Source: Heliocidaris erythrogramma | Taxonomy: Eukaryota; Echinodermata; Echinoidea; Camarodonta; Echinometridae | Assembly (NCBI GenBank): GCA_025617745.1 | Contig: CM046853.1 | Location: 37,394,625 to 37,458,624, forward strand | DNA length: 64,000 bases | Direction of reading: 5' to 3' | In this document: one piece after another, positions 31,468 to 44,281 of the stretch | Layout: each line of letters opens with the position of its first letter | How positions within the stretch are numbered: the stretch's first letter is position 1 | Position numbers and translations under genes: made by a program | Notes under the pieces: generated by a model | The model's database searches: none | What the model was told of the DNA's origin: nothing | The model's input: the letters and a program-made list of their open reading frames with translations, nothing else

Positions 31468-32260
31468 TATAACATGGTTTGGTCAAGTTGTGGGCACAAA
31501 AAAGGAAAGGCGTTACAAAGTGAAAGTGAAGCTGACTTAGGTAAGTAAGTACTAAGTAGTAAAGCTGAATGAATGAAACAACACAGCTATATTTTGTTTA
31601 TTTTTTATTGCATTTAATTCATTATCCATTTCATACATTTTATTCAGTATAATGACAATGTACTGTAGTGTTATAATGATATCTACTAACTAATGCAGTA
31701 TGAATTTGTTTCAGTTACAGCCATTCATGTGTGACTCTTTTAAGTCATTTGGGTATCTAGAAATTGGGATTGTGGGCCTTAAATGTTGTATAAGGCAAAA
31801 GCTTAGGGGCGCTGCCCCCTGAACCCCCGCTGCGGCGTTGCCCGGAACCCCTGGTTGATAGTCGTGAAGCTGAGTTCGCTGCACTCACTCCACACCTATG
31901 CTCCACACGCAGGTCAAAGTCAGTGAGGTTGCACCCACCACTAAAAATGCTCTAGCTACAACACTGGGACTACACATGCAATGTAAGATTTGTGTAGTCC
32001 CATATATACAAGTTACACATGCAAGGTAAAAAAAATGTTAGATTTCACTTTCATCATGATCGGCCAATACTATACATGTAGAACTGCTCACTACCAGTCT
32101 CTGGGGCAAAGGAGCGCGAATGCGTTATCTTTACAATTTTCAATACGCATGCCTCAAAGTGCAAATGCTCTTTTGCTGGATTTCCTTGAAAATGAGTGAG
32201 GTACATGTATTTTCTGAGGTTTTAGAACACTATCAGGAGCATTATTGCAGGTGTGCTGTT
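31468..32260. other. intergenic stretch with a GC-rich repeat fragment
   Basis: 31796-31960 (TAGGGGCGCTGCCCCCTGAA ... CACCCACCACTAAAAATGC) looks like a mobile-element remnant. TGTGTAGTCCCATATATAC repeats around 31970-32010. No gene is seen. Confidence 0.45.
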
Positions 32261-32289
32261 AAAGTGTTAGTTGGCATCAAACTTGGTGC

Positions 32290-32495
32290 TAGTATGTATC
32301 ACCATAAGAAGACGATCTGATTAGATTTTAGGGTACAAAGGTCACAGATCATTTTCTGAAATTTCAGATGTTAGCCTCGTTCTCGCTGTAACTCAAGAAC
32401 TATTTGAGACTACATGTATGAACTTCATACATTAGATTTTGGGGTACGTAGGTCAAACGTCACAGGTCAATTTCTGAAATTGCAGGTGTTAGCTT
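32290..32495 (+). repeat. two-copy tandem repeat, about 115 bp
   Basis: TTAGATTTTAGGGTACAAAG, GGTCACAGATCATTTTCTGA and GATGTTAGCCTCGTT recur as TTAGATTTTGGGGTACGTAG, GTCACAGGTCAATTTCTGA and GGTGTTAGCTTCGTT. The style recalls the interior of the AGCTCACCTGAGC repeat at 38659. Confidence 0.6.
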
Positions 32496-35400
32496 CGTTA
32501 AATTATGTAAATTGTACTATGGACTCGCTTGTAAAATGAAAAATATAAGTTACTGTATACGTGGAATATTTTGCTGTGTGGAAATTTTTGTGCAGCATGA
32601 AATGTGCGCGAAAATAAAAACATGTATTGATTTCATGATCGGTGAGTCAGTTTTCATGATCGGTGAGTCAGTTTTACGTACATGTACATGTATCCCCCCA
32701 GATTTGGTCATTTGATAGCTTATCAAAATACACCCATATATTTTCATACTTAACAAAAAGATGCTACATGTAGGAATGTTTTACACAATGTTTCTATGCA
32801 TGATATGATATTGAAATTTCAAAAATGTATTATAAGTTTAAACATGCATATATTTCAAAATACTCATTAAAAAAAAATTGTTGATACAATTTATGTTTAC
32901 ACTAATATGGGTCTGAAAACCTCAGAATATGCCTTTGACTGTGGCCGGCCTATGGTGTCAGATCATTAGGGTTCCCTCGTCGAGTTTAGTTCAAAAAAGA
33001 AATCTTTATAGAAACCATTTACGAAGGCCTTTTAATTCATTTGTTTTCACATAACCTGCATGCTTGTCATTATGATACAAGAAATAAAATTTGATTTATT
33101 TATAAGTTCATTATGGTAGCATGTCATTTTCATTCTACTAGTAATTCATCGGGTAGGAAAGACCCATTTCATAAAAAAGCTTTGCCATCAGAGGTTAAGA
33201 GACTTACTAAATCCATTTTAGTATAAAACATAGCTAGCAACAGTGTTGAATTTATAACTTCTAGATTATTATGCTACATATTGCTTATCAGTGAGGCTTG
33301 TATTTTTTTGCTTGGCTAATGTTTATTTGTCAATGCTATAATTTGTTTTTTTCAGTTGGGTTTAAGTTTACAAATTTTGGTTTTACTTTTTTTATCCCGT
33401 CACATTTTGATATACATTGTAGGCCTACATGTATAAGTCTATTATTCTTTCATTTTTATTTTGGTTATCTTTATTTTCATGATTTTAAAAAAGTTCCTTT
33501 AGTATTGAAATGACTTCAATTAAACTGGTTTTTTTTCTCCATTAGAATGTGGAAAGAAGTTCATTCACTGGAGTTTAGTGAAGACAAGCCTTGAATAGAA
33601 ACACTGCATATTTTCATATATAATTTTCATAATATATACATGGATAAATTCCAGATTAAGTGAATGCATAGAAAGATTATCTTGAAAGAGTTGTAAAGTA
33701 TGTAGCATCTCTTTTTGCCGACCATAATCTACCCAATAAATGACATGTGATGTTGCTGCTTATGACTAAAAAAGATATGATGTAATTGGAGGCGTCACAA
33801 TTCCTTGTCTCGCTAGTTGTCATTGATGTTAATTGTAAATTCAATCATTTCAACTTAAATGGAATGATTTATCCATTGGTAATTTTATATTTCAATATTG
33901 ATCAGTGACATTATTTTTAGAAGATTATTCCTTAAAGGTTAACCAGAAGCTGGCAAGTTTGTTTTTTTATGGAAGATTGACTGAATAGGTAAATACCCAG
34001 AATGATACAGCAAGTATTAAATTGGTACATGACAACTTTCAGAAAGAAAGTCACATGTTTTGAAGCTGTAGGTGCCAGGCTGTTTTTCTTTGGGTAATAT
34101 GGTGAGATTGTCACATGCACATCAAGCGTCAATTTGAAGAACAGTATTAAGATCTTGATGATAGGCATGTGTGGTTCCCCCTGGGAAGCCTCTATCTTAT
34201 TAAGAATGTGTCTGGTCTCGTATGTTTAATCAAGCTTGTTAGGTACATGTAGATGATGTACGGTGGGCCGTTCTAATGCTTGGAAAGGTGAATACTCGCT
34301 TTTTTTAAGACATGGTATCTGTACATGTGCTGTACAAAACAATTGATTAAATGTAAGAATTGTTATTTCATCTTTTTATGAAATAGTAAAAAAAAAAATA
34401 CATTTAATCAATTTGTTGATTAAATATAAAGAATAAGTGAGAACATGTTTAAAATCTCTATAGGTATTAATAATTCATGCAACATTTATTTGTACATTAT
34501 TGTTAAATTCTTTTAAGCTATTCTTGACTTAAGTGGCAATTTCAAGTAAAAAAAAAAAAGGAACAGACAAAAAAATAATTCTGACTGGTTGATTAAGCAG
34601 TGGATGGATTGTTTGGAACCAACAAAATATAAACAAGCTATTATGAAAACATGCTGGAAATTTCATTTACTGAAAAGTATCTTCACACAGGAGGCTATGT
34701 CCAACGTACATACATGTACATGTATGTGGGTCTGGATTAACTTGATCTCTCCCTTTGCTCCATTACTCAGCTATTATGCAGTTTCTACCATTATTTCCGT
34801 CGTTATACAGTAGTCTTTATTATTCAGTGTAAATTTGTTGTGATTCTGTGAAAATCAACTTTTGATCTTTTTTTTTCTATCATTAAAGTCCTGACCTCAA
34901 GTTTACCTTTAACTCATCATCAGTAATTCACTTAGAGGCAATGAATTTGAAATGACGAGCTTTAGCGCTTTCACCATGTGGAAGTGTTCGTCTGATTGAC
35001 CCCTGTAGCAGTAATTTGAAAACAGTCTGATGAGTAGTTTGGCACAGATACACATGCAGTCAAGTCTCATCTCTTCCGCTTAACATACCAATGGAGAATT
35101 TCTCGGGACATGCATGCCCTACTGGATGTTTACTCAGTTCAATTCTCATTTATTTCATTTTCGATTAAAAAGTACATTCAAAACAAATCCAAAATAAGCC
35201 ATAAACAAAATTAGAAAATGAAATGGGGAACTACATAAAGCCCTCGGGCCTTGTACAAGCATAGTTCCCTAACATACATGTTCATACATGTATTTATGAA
35301 AATATTGCTTTATTGTGGATGAATCCCTAACTTTTGCTGTTAGATTGAGATATCCATATACATGAGGCCTTCGTGCCTGGTGAACAACCCTGGAACTTTT

Positions 35401-35600
35401 TTTTCCCCATGAGGGCTCTCTTCGAAATTTCAATTGCCCAGAATTTTGCTCTCAAGAAAGGCAATACTACAGATATTTAAGGTCTGACCATGGACCTACT
35501 AGAGTCTGATGCACATAAACGTATAGTATGCACAGGGATTAATTAATAACTCTTTACTGCAAGTGTTCTTTTTCTCTTTGGCTGTATGGATTGGAGGCTG
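32496..35600. other. long AT-rich intergenic stretch, no gene seen
   Basis: No exon with splice signals and familiar protein sequence was recognised. GATCGGTGAGTCAGTTTT is tandemly duplicated at 32639-32676. TACATGTA words become frequent from here on. Confidence 0.55.
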
Positions 35601-35603
35601 GCT

Positions 35604-35633
35604 GGGGGGGGGGGGGGGGGGGGGGGGGGGGGA
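35604..35633. repeat. poly-G run of about 30
   Basis: An uninterrupted G homopolymer; its true length is doubtful in any assembly. Confidence 0.9.
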
Positions 35634-36864
35634 GCCTACACTTTGGGCACTGATTGAAACCGAAAGGAACCATTCTGCAACTACTCAACTACATGTACAG
35701 TGTAGCTCTAATACATGTAGCTCTCTGTGGAAGTGTACTGTATGTCAGGCGTGTATGACTGTTGAACCAAACTGCATGTATGGAACTGCAAGCATAACTC
35801 TCTTGTATTAAACATGCATACATGTATAGAGTGCTAAATTTTGAAATGTGCATACCATAGCCTACATTTACTATGTCCAAATGTTCTATCATTAGAGCTT
35901 TCTTTGATTTTTTTTTAAATTTCTGCTTTGAATCTATGAAAGGGGTTTTACTACACTTTTGTCAGTTTAAAATACTTTTTGTATTTTCATTTACTATGAT
36001 TCATTTATGAAAGCATTCAAAACAATTATTATTTAAAGTTGCATGACAGTCTCTCCTTTCGAAGTGAAACCATAGCAGTTGTACTTGATTTCATATGGTG
36101 TAGATGCACTTTTTCTCCTTTGTGTCCACTTGCGTTGAAATTGAGCCTTTATTTATTTCAAATGCCAGTTGCCTACTGAGACGAAGGCAGTAAACAAGGA
36201 AATGACGACTGGGGTATTTGCAGAGAAGCGGGAAACTGTACTGCCTGTAGTCATGTGATGAGTCAGTCAGATGGAGGCATGCTACATGTACACATGTTGA
36301 GATATAACTTAAAGAGCAATAACAGGACACAGTCATTACCAACCCCAGGAGCTGACTGGCTAACTGGCTGACTGACTGGCTGGGTGGCTAGGCACTATTT
36401 GCAGACAATTACAAAATCATTTATTCTGGCTACAGAAGTGGAGTTTTCCTGTACCGAGACAGGCTTACCCAATTGACTCAAAGTCACTAGGAGACGCGAT
36501 ATACTGTATCATGTCATTTGGACTGAAACTCTTTTGAAGGAAAGAAGGAAGATTAATAATTACAAGCTAACTTTGTGAATGCTTTGTAAACTGTAAACTT
36601 ATGCTGGTTATAGTGGTTAACAACCTACATTTTACATGTCTCTCTATCGCTCTGCTTACTTCCTGAGTAAGGAGTGACTGTTTCACAGCGGACATTAGTG
36701 AAATTGGTGTATACAGTACTTCACAGAGACTGGATAGATAGAGTAATGGTGTAGATTGGCTTGCAGTGTTTGTGTATGATAGGAAGTGACTCTGTTGTTT
36801 TTCTTGTGGATTGACTAATGAACGTGAATATTTTACTGGACTCGAACTTCAGGGATTAAACTGG
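35634..36864. other. intergenic stretch
   Basis: CTGACTGGCTGGGTGGCTAG-type short repeats lie at 36353-36392. No coding exon is recognised. Confidence 0.5.
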
Positions 36865-37045
36865 AATTATTGCACAAGTTAAGATCACTTTGCAGCTCCA
36901 GGTAAAAGTTGATTAATGAATTCTTTAAATTTTCAGTTATTGCACAAGTTGTAATCAATTTGTAGAGGTAAAAGTTGATTGATGAATTTATTTATTTGGA
37001 ATAATTGCATAAGTTAGGATCAAATTTGCAGAGTTAAAAGTGTCA
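36865..37045 (+). repeat. three-copy tandem repeat with splice-donor-like ends
   Basis: Units at about 36865, 36934 and 36999 share TTATTGCACAAGTT, GATCA...TTTGCAG and AAAAGTTGATTNATGAATT. Unit 1 contains CTCCAG|GTAAAAG, a possible donor. It could mark the end of an untranslated first exon of the downstream plus-strand gene, but nothing proves it. Confidence 0.5.
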
Positions 37046-37109
37046 GGCTATGGGGTATGTTACTACATGTACAATTGTACATGTATGTGGACATGAATTT
37101 ACATGTATC

Positions 37110-37293
37110 ACACGATAAAAACTACTTTCGAAAAAAACTCAAGACAATTTCAATAGCCCTGTCTATCACCTTTAGAAATGTGCGAACATTACATTGGTGT
37201 ATTATATAATCCGAACCTGATTTCTAAGGGCAGTACAATAGGCCTTTGAAATTGCCCTTGAGTGTATTTTTTCGAAAGTAGTTCTTATCGTGT
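37110..37293. mobile_element. 184-bp MITE with about 55-bp inverted arms
   Basis: The left arm ACACGATAAAAACTACTTTC, then GAAAAAAACTCAAG, is mirrored by CTTGAGTGTATTTTTTCG and AAAGTAGTTCTTATCGTGT. The inner arms continue through CAATTTCAA/TTGAAATTG. No coding capacity. Confidence 0.85.
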
Positions 37294-37339
37294 TGTATAT
37301 AATTTGTTCCAAATGTAAAAAATCCTTTCATTGACAGTT

Positions 37340-37700
37340 AGTAGTACGGGGATACTCATTTTTCTGAACGTTCGTTTTTCTGACGGTTCATAATTCCAAA
37401 ACACAAATTTCCCATAGAAGTGGGTTCATAATTCTGAAAATGAAATAGGATTCATAATTCCGAACATTTGAGTAATTTCCCTGAAGGGTTGTTATTTTAA
37501 TGATTCTTAATTTCGAAAATGAAATAGGGTTCGTAATTCCAAAAACGAAATAAGGTTCATAATTCCGAAGGTTCGTACATGTAATTCTGAAAATGCAATA
37601 GCGTACTACATAACATTTTGGAATTACAAACCTTCAGAAATATGAACCCTTTTACATTTTCGGAATTATGAACCCATTTTCATTTTCGGAAATACAACCA
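37340..37700 (+). repeat. minisatellite, GGTTCATAATTCCGAAAATG unit
   Basis: About 12 degenerate copies of a 17-29 bp unit (TTCATAATTCCGAA, GAAATAGG). The last part (from about 37610) is in inverse orientation (TCGGAATTATGAACCC), giving the array an inverted-repeat layout. Confidence 0.8.
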
Positions 37701-38658
37701 GTAGTACATGTACATACAATGTACATTTACTGTCGAGTTGGCAAGGCATATTATGTAATTTCAAACAAGTATAAGTTTAATAAGTACATGGGACAATAAT
37801 GGTTTTGACCAAAATGCCATCATTCGTGTTATTAAATTTTCATCTCTGGCCCCTGTGGCATTTCTTTCTCAGCAAGGCGCAAATTTAATACCTTACTGGA
37901 GAAGTGCATTCACACTGGAGGATTATGCAGCCAACAAGCTGAAAATACTCATTCAGACATATTTGTACTTGCGAATGCATGTTAAATTAATGGGCGTGTA
38001 AAACATTAATTTAAGTGATAAATATTGATTTACCCGAATATCATTCTCATGATTGTGTGTACATCTGAACATACAACCGTATTAAGTGTTAGGATGCAAA
38101 TTGTACTGTTGGACCTCTTTCAGACCGGAGATGACCCGATGGTCTTTATTGGTTATTCAGTATACATTGTAAGTTAGAGCAAGTGTCTGGACATCCATTG
38201 GTATATGTACAGTTATGACAAGTAACTTGAGTACTCCAGATCCAGTGGAGGCCTATTTTGAGTATGTAGGCCTATAAAATATTTGAATGTTTCCATGATC
38301 TTTATCGTACATGTAGGTAATCCCATACAATGTATTCCCAATCATACATTGTGAATGCTTCATGATAGAGTCCAAAAGTATTTTTGTTGTTGTTCAGGAG
38401 AGCTCTCATGGAATTTAAAAAAAAAATGAAGAATGAGACAAGACATGAGTGTGTGTAGTGTGAATGCTCCCACTTGGTGGAGACATCGCATGTGTTTCTT
38501 ATGAGTGTGTTTATATTGCTTTGTCCGAAAAGAAATATTTCATTTATTTGAACACTCCCATTCATTGAAGACATACATGTAGATCTTTAGTTTTTTACAT
38601 AAAATTATGTGAATGCTCCCCTCCAGTTTAGACATACATGTACATGTACCATGTTTTT
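37701..38658. other. intergenic stretch
   Basis: No gene is seen. GTGAATGCTCCC-type phrases recur near 38460, 38550 and 38610, a loose tandem pattern of about 90 bp (also near 39910-39970). Confidence 0.45.
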
Positions 38659-39899
38659 TAGCTCACCTGAGCCTATGGCTCGAGTGAGCTATTGCGATGG
38701 AAATTTGTCCGTCGTCCGTCGTGCGTCGTCCGTTAACTTTTTACATTTTCATCTTCTTCTCCAAAACCCATGATCGGAATTCAACCAAACTTGGTAGGAA
38801 TCATCCTTAGGGGTAGGGGACCCAAAGTTGCTAAAATGGTACATGTGGCCCCCAGGGGGGCCCAGGGGGGGGGGGGGCCAATTGTAAAAGCTATGTAAAT
38901 TTCAAACATCTTCTTCTCCAGAACCAGGCATAGCTCAGACTTGGTATTTTGTATGGAGATACCTCTATAGATGAAGAATGAATGTTGTTCATGAAATTTC
39001 TCTGAGTGGCCCTATAGGGGCCCTGTGGGGGTAACATACTGGAGGGGGGGGGGGCGCTGCCAGGCAAAATGTACATTCTGATCTTCTTCTCCAAAACACA
39101 TGATCGGAATTCAACCAAACTTGGTAGGAATCATCCTTAGGGGTAGGGGACCCAAAGTTGCTAAAATGGTACATGTGGCCCCCAGGGGGGCCCAGGGGAG
39201 GGCCCCCAATTGTAAAAGCTATGTAAATTTCAAACATCTTCTTCTCCAGAACCAGGCATAGCTCATTGGTATTGTGTATGGAGATACCTCTATAGATGAA
39301 GAATGAATGTTGTTCATGAAATTTCTCTGAGTGGCCCTATAGGGGCCCTGTGGGGCTAACATACTGGAGGGGGGGGGGGGGGCGCTGCCAGGCAAAATGT
39401 ACATTCTGATCTTCTCCAAAACACATGATCGGAATTCAACCAAACTTGGTAGGAATCATCCTTCGGGGTAGGGGATCCGAAGTTGCTAAAATGGTACATG
39501 TGGCCCCCAGGGGGCCCAGGGGGAGGGCCCCCAAGTGTAAAAGCTATGTACATTTCAAACATCTTCTCCAGAACCAGGAATAGCTCAGACTTGGTATTGT
39601 GTATGGAGATTTTTTTTTTCTGGGTGGCCCTATAGGGGGTCTGTGGGGGTAACATACTGGGGGGGGGGGGGTGGGGCAAGTTGTCCGCCATCCATAAACT
39701 TTTTACATTTTCAGCTTCTTCTCCAAAACCCATGATTGGAATTTAACCGAACTTGGTAGGAAGCTCAGACTTGGTATTGTGTATATAGAGATACCTCTAT
39801 AGATGAAGAATGAAAGTTGTTCATGTGCTAGAGAGAACATGCACCAGATGTGAATTGATCCACCTCAGGTGAGCGTCGTGCCCCCTGGGGCTCTTGTTT
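38659..39899 (+). mobile_element. AGCTCACCTGAGC dispersed element with expanded internal units
   Basis: Begins TAGCTCACCTGAGCCTATGG and ends CACCTCAGGTGAGCGTCGTG ... GGGGCTCTTGTTTA, so the ends carry inverted CTCACCTGAG/CTCAGGTGAG. Inside, GATCGGAATTCAACCAAACT starts units near 38772, 39110, 39426 and (diverged) 39734, a 310-340 bp period. I recognise this as a widespread non-coding repeat type of marine invertebrates; its class is unclear to me. Pro-rich frames on the minus strand come from the G-runs. Confidence 0.75.
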
Positions 39900-42002
39900 A
39901 ATTACGGTATAATGCTCCAGTCAAGCGAAGACATCTTGTGTGTTTCTCAGGAGGATGTGAACACTCCCATCCAGCAGAGACATCCCATGGTGATTAGTGA
40001 TAGACATTGGGCATGGATGAGCGACCAAGGGTGTTATCTGTTGACTGAAGACTTAGATATAGGGATCCTTGTAATCTCATTAGAAAGTTCATATCAACAA
40101 GGGAGTCTGCTGGTTCAACCTATGTCTGATTTAGTCATCATAATTAGTGATTTTTATCAGAGAATGAGAGGTAATTAAATGGAGTCAAGACTGCTCATCT
40201 ACATGTACAAGGACAGGAGTTCTTCATGATTTTTCATATGATTTTTCAATCTTCTTTATAAATGCATATAAATATTCAGCAAGTACGTGTGTACATGTAC
40301 TTGAAGTACTGTAAGCTGCATGTGCATGTAACAAGGTAATTCTGGGCAATTCCAAGGTAACAGAAGGACAATTACACACAAACTGTATCTGAATGTCCAT
40401 CCGTTACCGTGGAATTGCCCTTTTGCGGGTCCCGCTTCATTGTTTTCTAGACCTGATACAACAAGGTTTCGATATAAAGCGGTAATTAATTTCAATGGTC
40501 CACGAGGAGTTTGTTATGACAAGGTTCCACTCTACATGTGTTATCAGCAAATCACATATTGTGTATTGTAAATATTCATTAAGATTAATACTTTGCAGAG
40601 AATTACATCAGGAGCAGGATGATTTTTTTTTTTTTTTATAAGGGAAAGATTTTAATGATAAGCATTCCTTTCAAGTTTGTTTGACTTTCCATTTGAATCA
40701 TTTGTTTTGTTTGGTTGATCTCAAAATAGTCTGGATTTTGCATACCGGTAAATGAATTCTGTGATGTCAGTTGGTTTTGTTCAAGTAATTTGATTGCAGC
40801 AGTTCAAAGTGAAATTTGAACATGTATGCTTGTACATGTAGATGTAATAGGTTCTTGGTGGAGTATGTTCTCAGTGCTATGTTATGTTTCCTCACAGTTT
40901 GGTGGGAATATTATTGAATGACAATAACTAATTTTATGAACAATTTGGAGAAAGTACCCATTGCAACATTACAAAAATTGCATTTTTTTGGAGAGAATAT
41001 TTGTCATATTCTGAAGGAAAACTTTTACAAGTCTACATGTTGTTTGCACATCACTGTTTTGTTCATCTGAAACAAAATGTGAATACCAAGTTTCATTTCA
41101 ATGGAAGTTCATTTCCAGAACCCCCTGTTATATTTTGACTTTGCATCATTTTTAGATTCAATAATTATTTAATCCTTAAAAAAGACAAATCATTATTTGT
41201 CCAGCATGTCTAACAAAGATATACATATATATATATATGTATATGTATCATGGTGAAGATCAGTTTTTTTAATTTTGCCTTTCCCATTCCATTAGTGTTT
41301 GAAGTCCTCAGTCACTGACCAGACGTAGGATGACTAGGGTCGTCTTCAGTAGACATACAGTTGTTTTAGCAATAATCTAGTATTGATTTGTTTTTGACAA
41401 GTTCGTCAAGAGTAGAGCATCGGTATTGATTGAAGTACATGTAGATCAATACAAAGTAGCTTTAAATTGAGGTACACGTGTGGGTTTAGAGTTCAGTGAA
41501 AAGAAGAACATGTACATGCATATTTACCGCAACGGCTAGAACTTTTAAAGGGGAAGTGCATGTGTGCACTGTCTGCTTACTTTGGACTTTGCTGAAAGGA
41601 CATTCTATAATCAAGCACCTGATATCAGGGTTCTTGCCAGTGCACATACGTATGTATTACCTTTGATGTAATACCAATTGCAGCGGATTTCAGAAAGAAA
41701 TAGCAAGGGCAAAATCTTTCTGACAAGAGTAAATGGGTAGTGAATCTGTCAGCACCTACTTTCAACCTGCAAAATTATTTTTACCCAGCCAAAGCAACCC
41801 TTGGATGCTGCAAAACCATATTTTTACTCAATGTGGACCAAGGATGGACACCTTTCTTCTCAAGAAGCCTGCCTGATAGTACATCTAATACAATGTAGTA
41901 CAAGATTTGAGTGACTTGTTTTTATGAAACCCATGATTACTAGTGATAAATTTGATGATCTGATTTTGTAATTAGATTGCATCTTTATCATGTGTTCTAC
42001 AG
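39900..42002. other. intergenic stretch, no gene seen
   Basis: AT-rich, with many TACATGTA words and an (AT)n run at 41224-41240. No exon or RNA gene is recognised. Confidence 0.55.
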
Positions 42003-42128
42003 GCCTTCTTGGCTTGCCTTGGCATTGCCGGGTTGAATCCCCAGGGTGCGACCCTATGGGCACAGGTCTTCTTGGCTTCTCCCTTGGCATTGCTGGGTTG
42101 TAGCCCCAGGGTGCGACCCTTGGGGCAA
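42003..42128 (+). repeat. two-copy tandem repeat, about 62 bp
   Basis: GCCTTCTTGGCTTGCCTTGG and CCCCAGGGTGCGACCCTATG recur as GTCTTCTTGGCTTCTCCCTT and CCCCAGGGTGCGACCCTTGG. Moderately GC-rich against an AT-rich background. Confidence 0.75.
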
Positions 42129-43403
42129 CGTTTTCTAGGCATTCCAAGAAGAGTCCTAGAGTTCTCCTCTAATAAGATTCCATTTGCATTATATTGTACT
42201 AGGAGATTTCTTCAGGCTTTCAGCCAAAAAGCTTGCACTTTCATCTCACAAACCTCATGAAGATGAGTCATGTTCATATACCTGTACAATTTATGATGTT
42301 CAAGGAATAGTGATGCCAAAGACAAAACTGAGAGAATGCCTAAGAGCACTTAACAGAATATGCACGCTCATCCAAAGCAATACTAGGCACCTATTTATCA
42401 GGATTGTGTCAGGCTGATGCTGCTGTAATATTTAGCAAAGCTTTAGGATTTCAGTGATCTAGGGTCATACTTAAACTGATTGATGATGCTATTTTCTCCC
42501 AAGCTTTGTTTTACTATGTCATGGGACAATGTGATCCGGATAATGTACATGAAAGGGTAAAGAAAATCCTTCTGATCCTACTTTTGATTGAAACTGCTCT
42601 TATATCATCTCGTAATGCCTTCATGTTGGTGATACCATGAAGCTTCATGGTGATACCAAGAAGAGTAATCACTGGATTATGTATGTCTACTCATCTATGA
42701 GAGTCTGCTATTTAGAGACAGTTTTCAAGGCCACAGTGTTATAAAACTTTCTGTGATCATAACATCTAGGAAAAGAATGACGCTGTTTTATGGGCAGCAA
42801 GATAAACCAAAAAAAACGAAAAAGAAATACATAGACTGGTTTGGAAACTATGTGTAAGAAATATTTTGGCCATACATGAAGAGTTGTTGACCCGAAGTCC
42901 CAAACAATAAATGATTTACTTTTGACTTTATGAGATTGAAAATATACATGTCCTCTTTCTTTCTGTATTACAGTACAATAGGTTACGAAAAGTGAAACTA
43001 ATTCTCTAAAGCGATACTGGAGAAAACAGGTTTCAGCTTATTGAGCTGATTGAGCTGAAAAGGGGAACTGTAGTAAAAAAGGACTCCTGAAAGTAAAGTA
43101 CACAGATTTTGAAAGCTAAAGACAAACACTTACAGGAGATCTTTTGAATACATCTTTACTAGCATTTAAACAGAGTGTCTAATGTACATGTAGGTATGTC
43201 TGTCAGATAACCTGAAACCAAAAAATTACATTTCAAGGTCTTTTAATGGATCTATTATTGAATATTGTCAAAGAAATGTAATTATGCATGCATGGATCTA
43301 TCGAGTGGGAGTGTTTCTTTATCTGGGTCGCACTAAAGCTTGTTCGTAAACAACTTTAACCCTGACTAACAATTCCTCAACAGATACAGTTAAACAGACA
43401 AAA
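42129..43403. other. intergenic stretch, no gene seen
   Basis: Ordinary AT-rich sequence. Short frames show no familiar motif and no flanking splice sites. Confidence 0.5.
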
Positions 43404-43954
43404 GCTACGTTCATACGGGACTTGTGGTTTTAAAACTTTAAGTTAGCGAAATTTTAAGTTAACGAAACCATGACTCCCTAACTGCAACGAGGGTTCACAC
43501 AAGCCCTTAACAACGAGCTGAAACTACCAGCCGAGCAATCATTGTGGTTAACCCTGTAAGTTGATACTACAGATTATACTTACACTACACATACAGATCC
43601 TGTGTTCATAATTCGCACGAAGGGTATGACCCAGAAGTGTAACATGAACAGCGAGGTCATCACTAACTACAAGCTTGAGAAACTTAAAGTTTAACTGGTA
43701 ACTTAAACTTAAAGTTTTCACATGGCCTGAAACTGCGATGGAGGACCACCCACTGCTCATGCCATGGTTTTGGCCTTAACCACAAGCTCGCTTGTGGTTC
43801 TACATGTAGAACTACAAGTACATGTAAACTTAAAGGTTTCGAAACTACAAGTCCGTTCATACGGTCTGAAGCTACAAGATAACTACTAGTTTACTAAAAG
43901 TTTTGAAACTACAAGCGAAACTTAAATTTTAGCTCCCATCGTGTGAACGTAACT
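43404..43954. mobile_element. about 550-bp element with AGCTACGTTCATACG ends
   Basis: The left end AAGCTACGTTCATACGGGAC and right end ATCGTGTGAACGTAACT are imperfect inverted repeats. The interior repeats CTACAAG, AAACTTAAAG and CGTTCATACGG words in both orientations. No transposase was found, so it is non-autonomous. Confidence 0.6.
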
Positions 43955-44281
43955 AATGTTGTTTGCAGAGTGCAGATAAAAACAACTTTTAACTGGACTG
44001 GAAACATACTATACATGTAGGTGTAAGCTACATAGAGGCCTACATGTTTGGTCTTTTATCTGAATTGGAGTTTTGTATATCATTTCCTGTGTATGGAGCC
44101 CATTTCTGCTGTTGTATCAAGTTCAAACTGATAAGATGAGGAACCGGTGTTTCTTGTTTTTGCAGTAGAATACATTGCACATTACATATGCACAAGTACT
44201 TGAAGACCTACAAATATGTATGTATGATAGGCCTACATGTACATGTATGTGTGCCCTGTCAAGCATGCACTTTAAAAACTA

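Noticed and set aside
38891..39733. Proline-rich frames on the minus strand
   Set aside because: They arise from G-runs in the AGCTCACCTGAGC repeat and recur with each unit.
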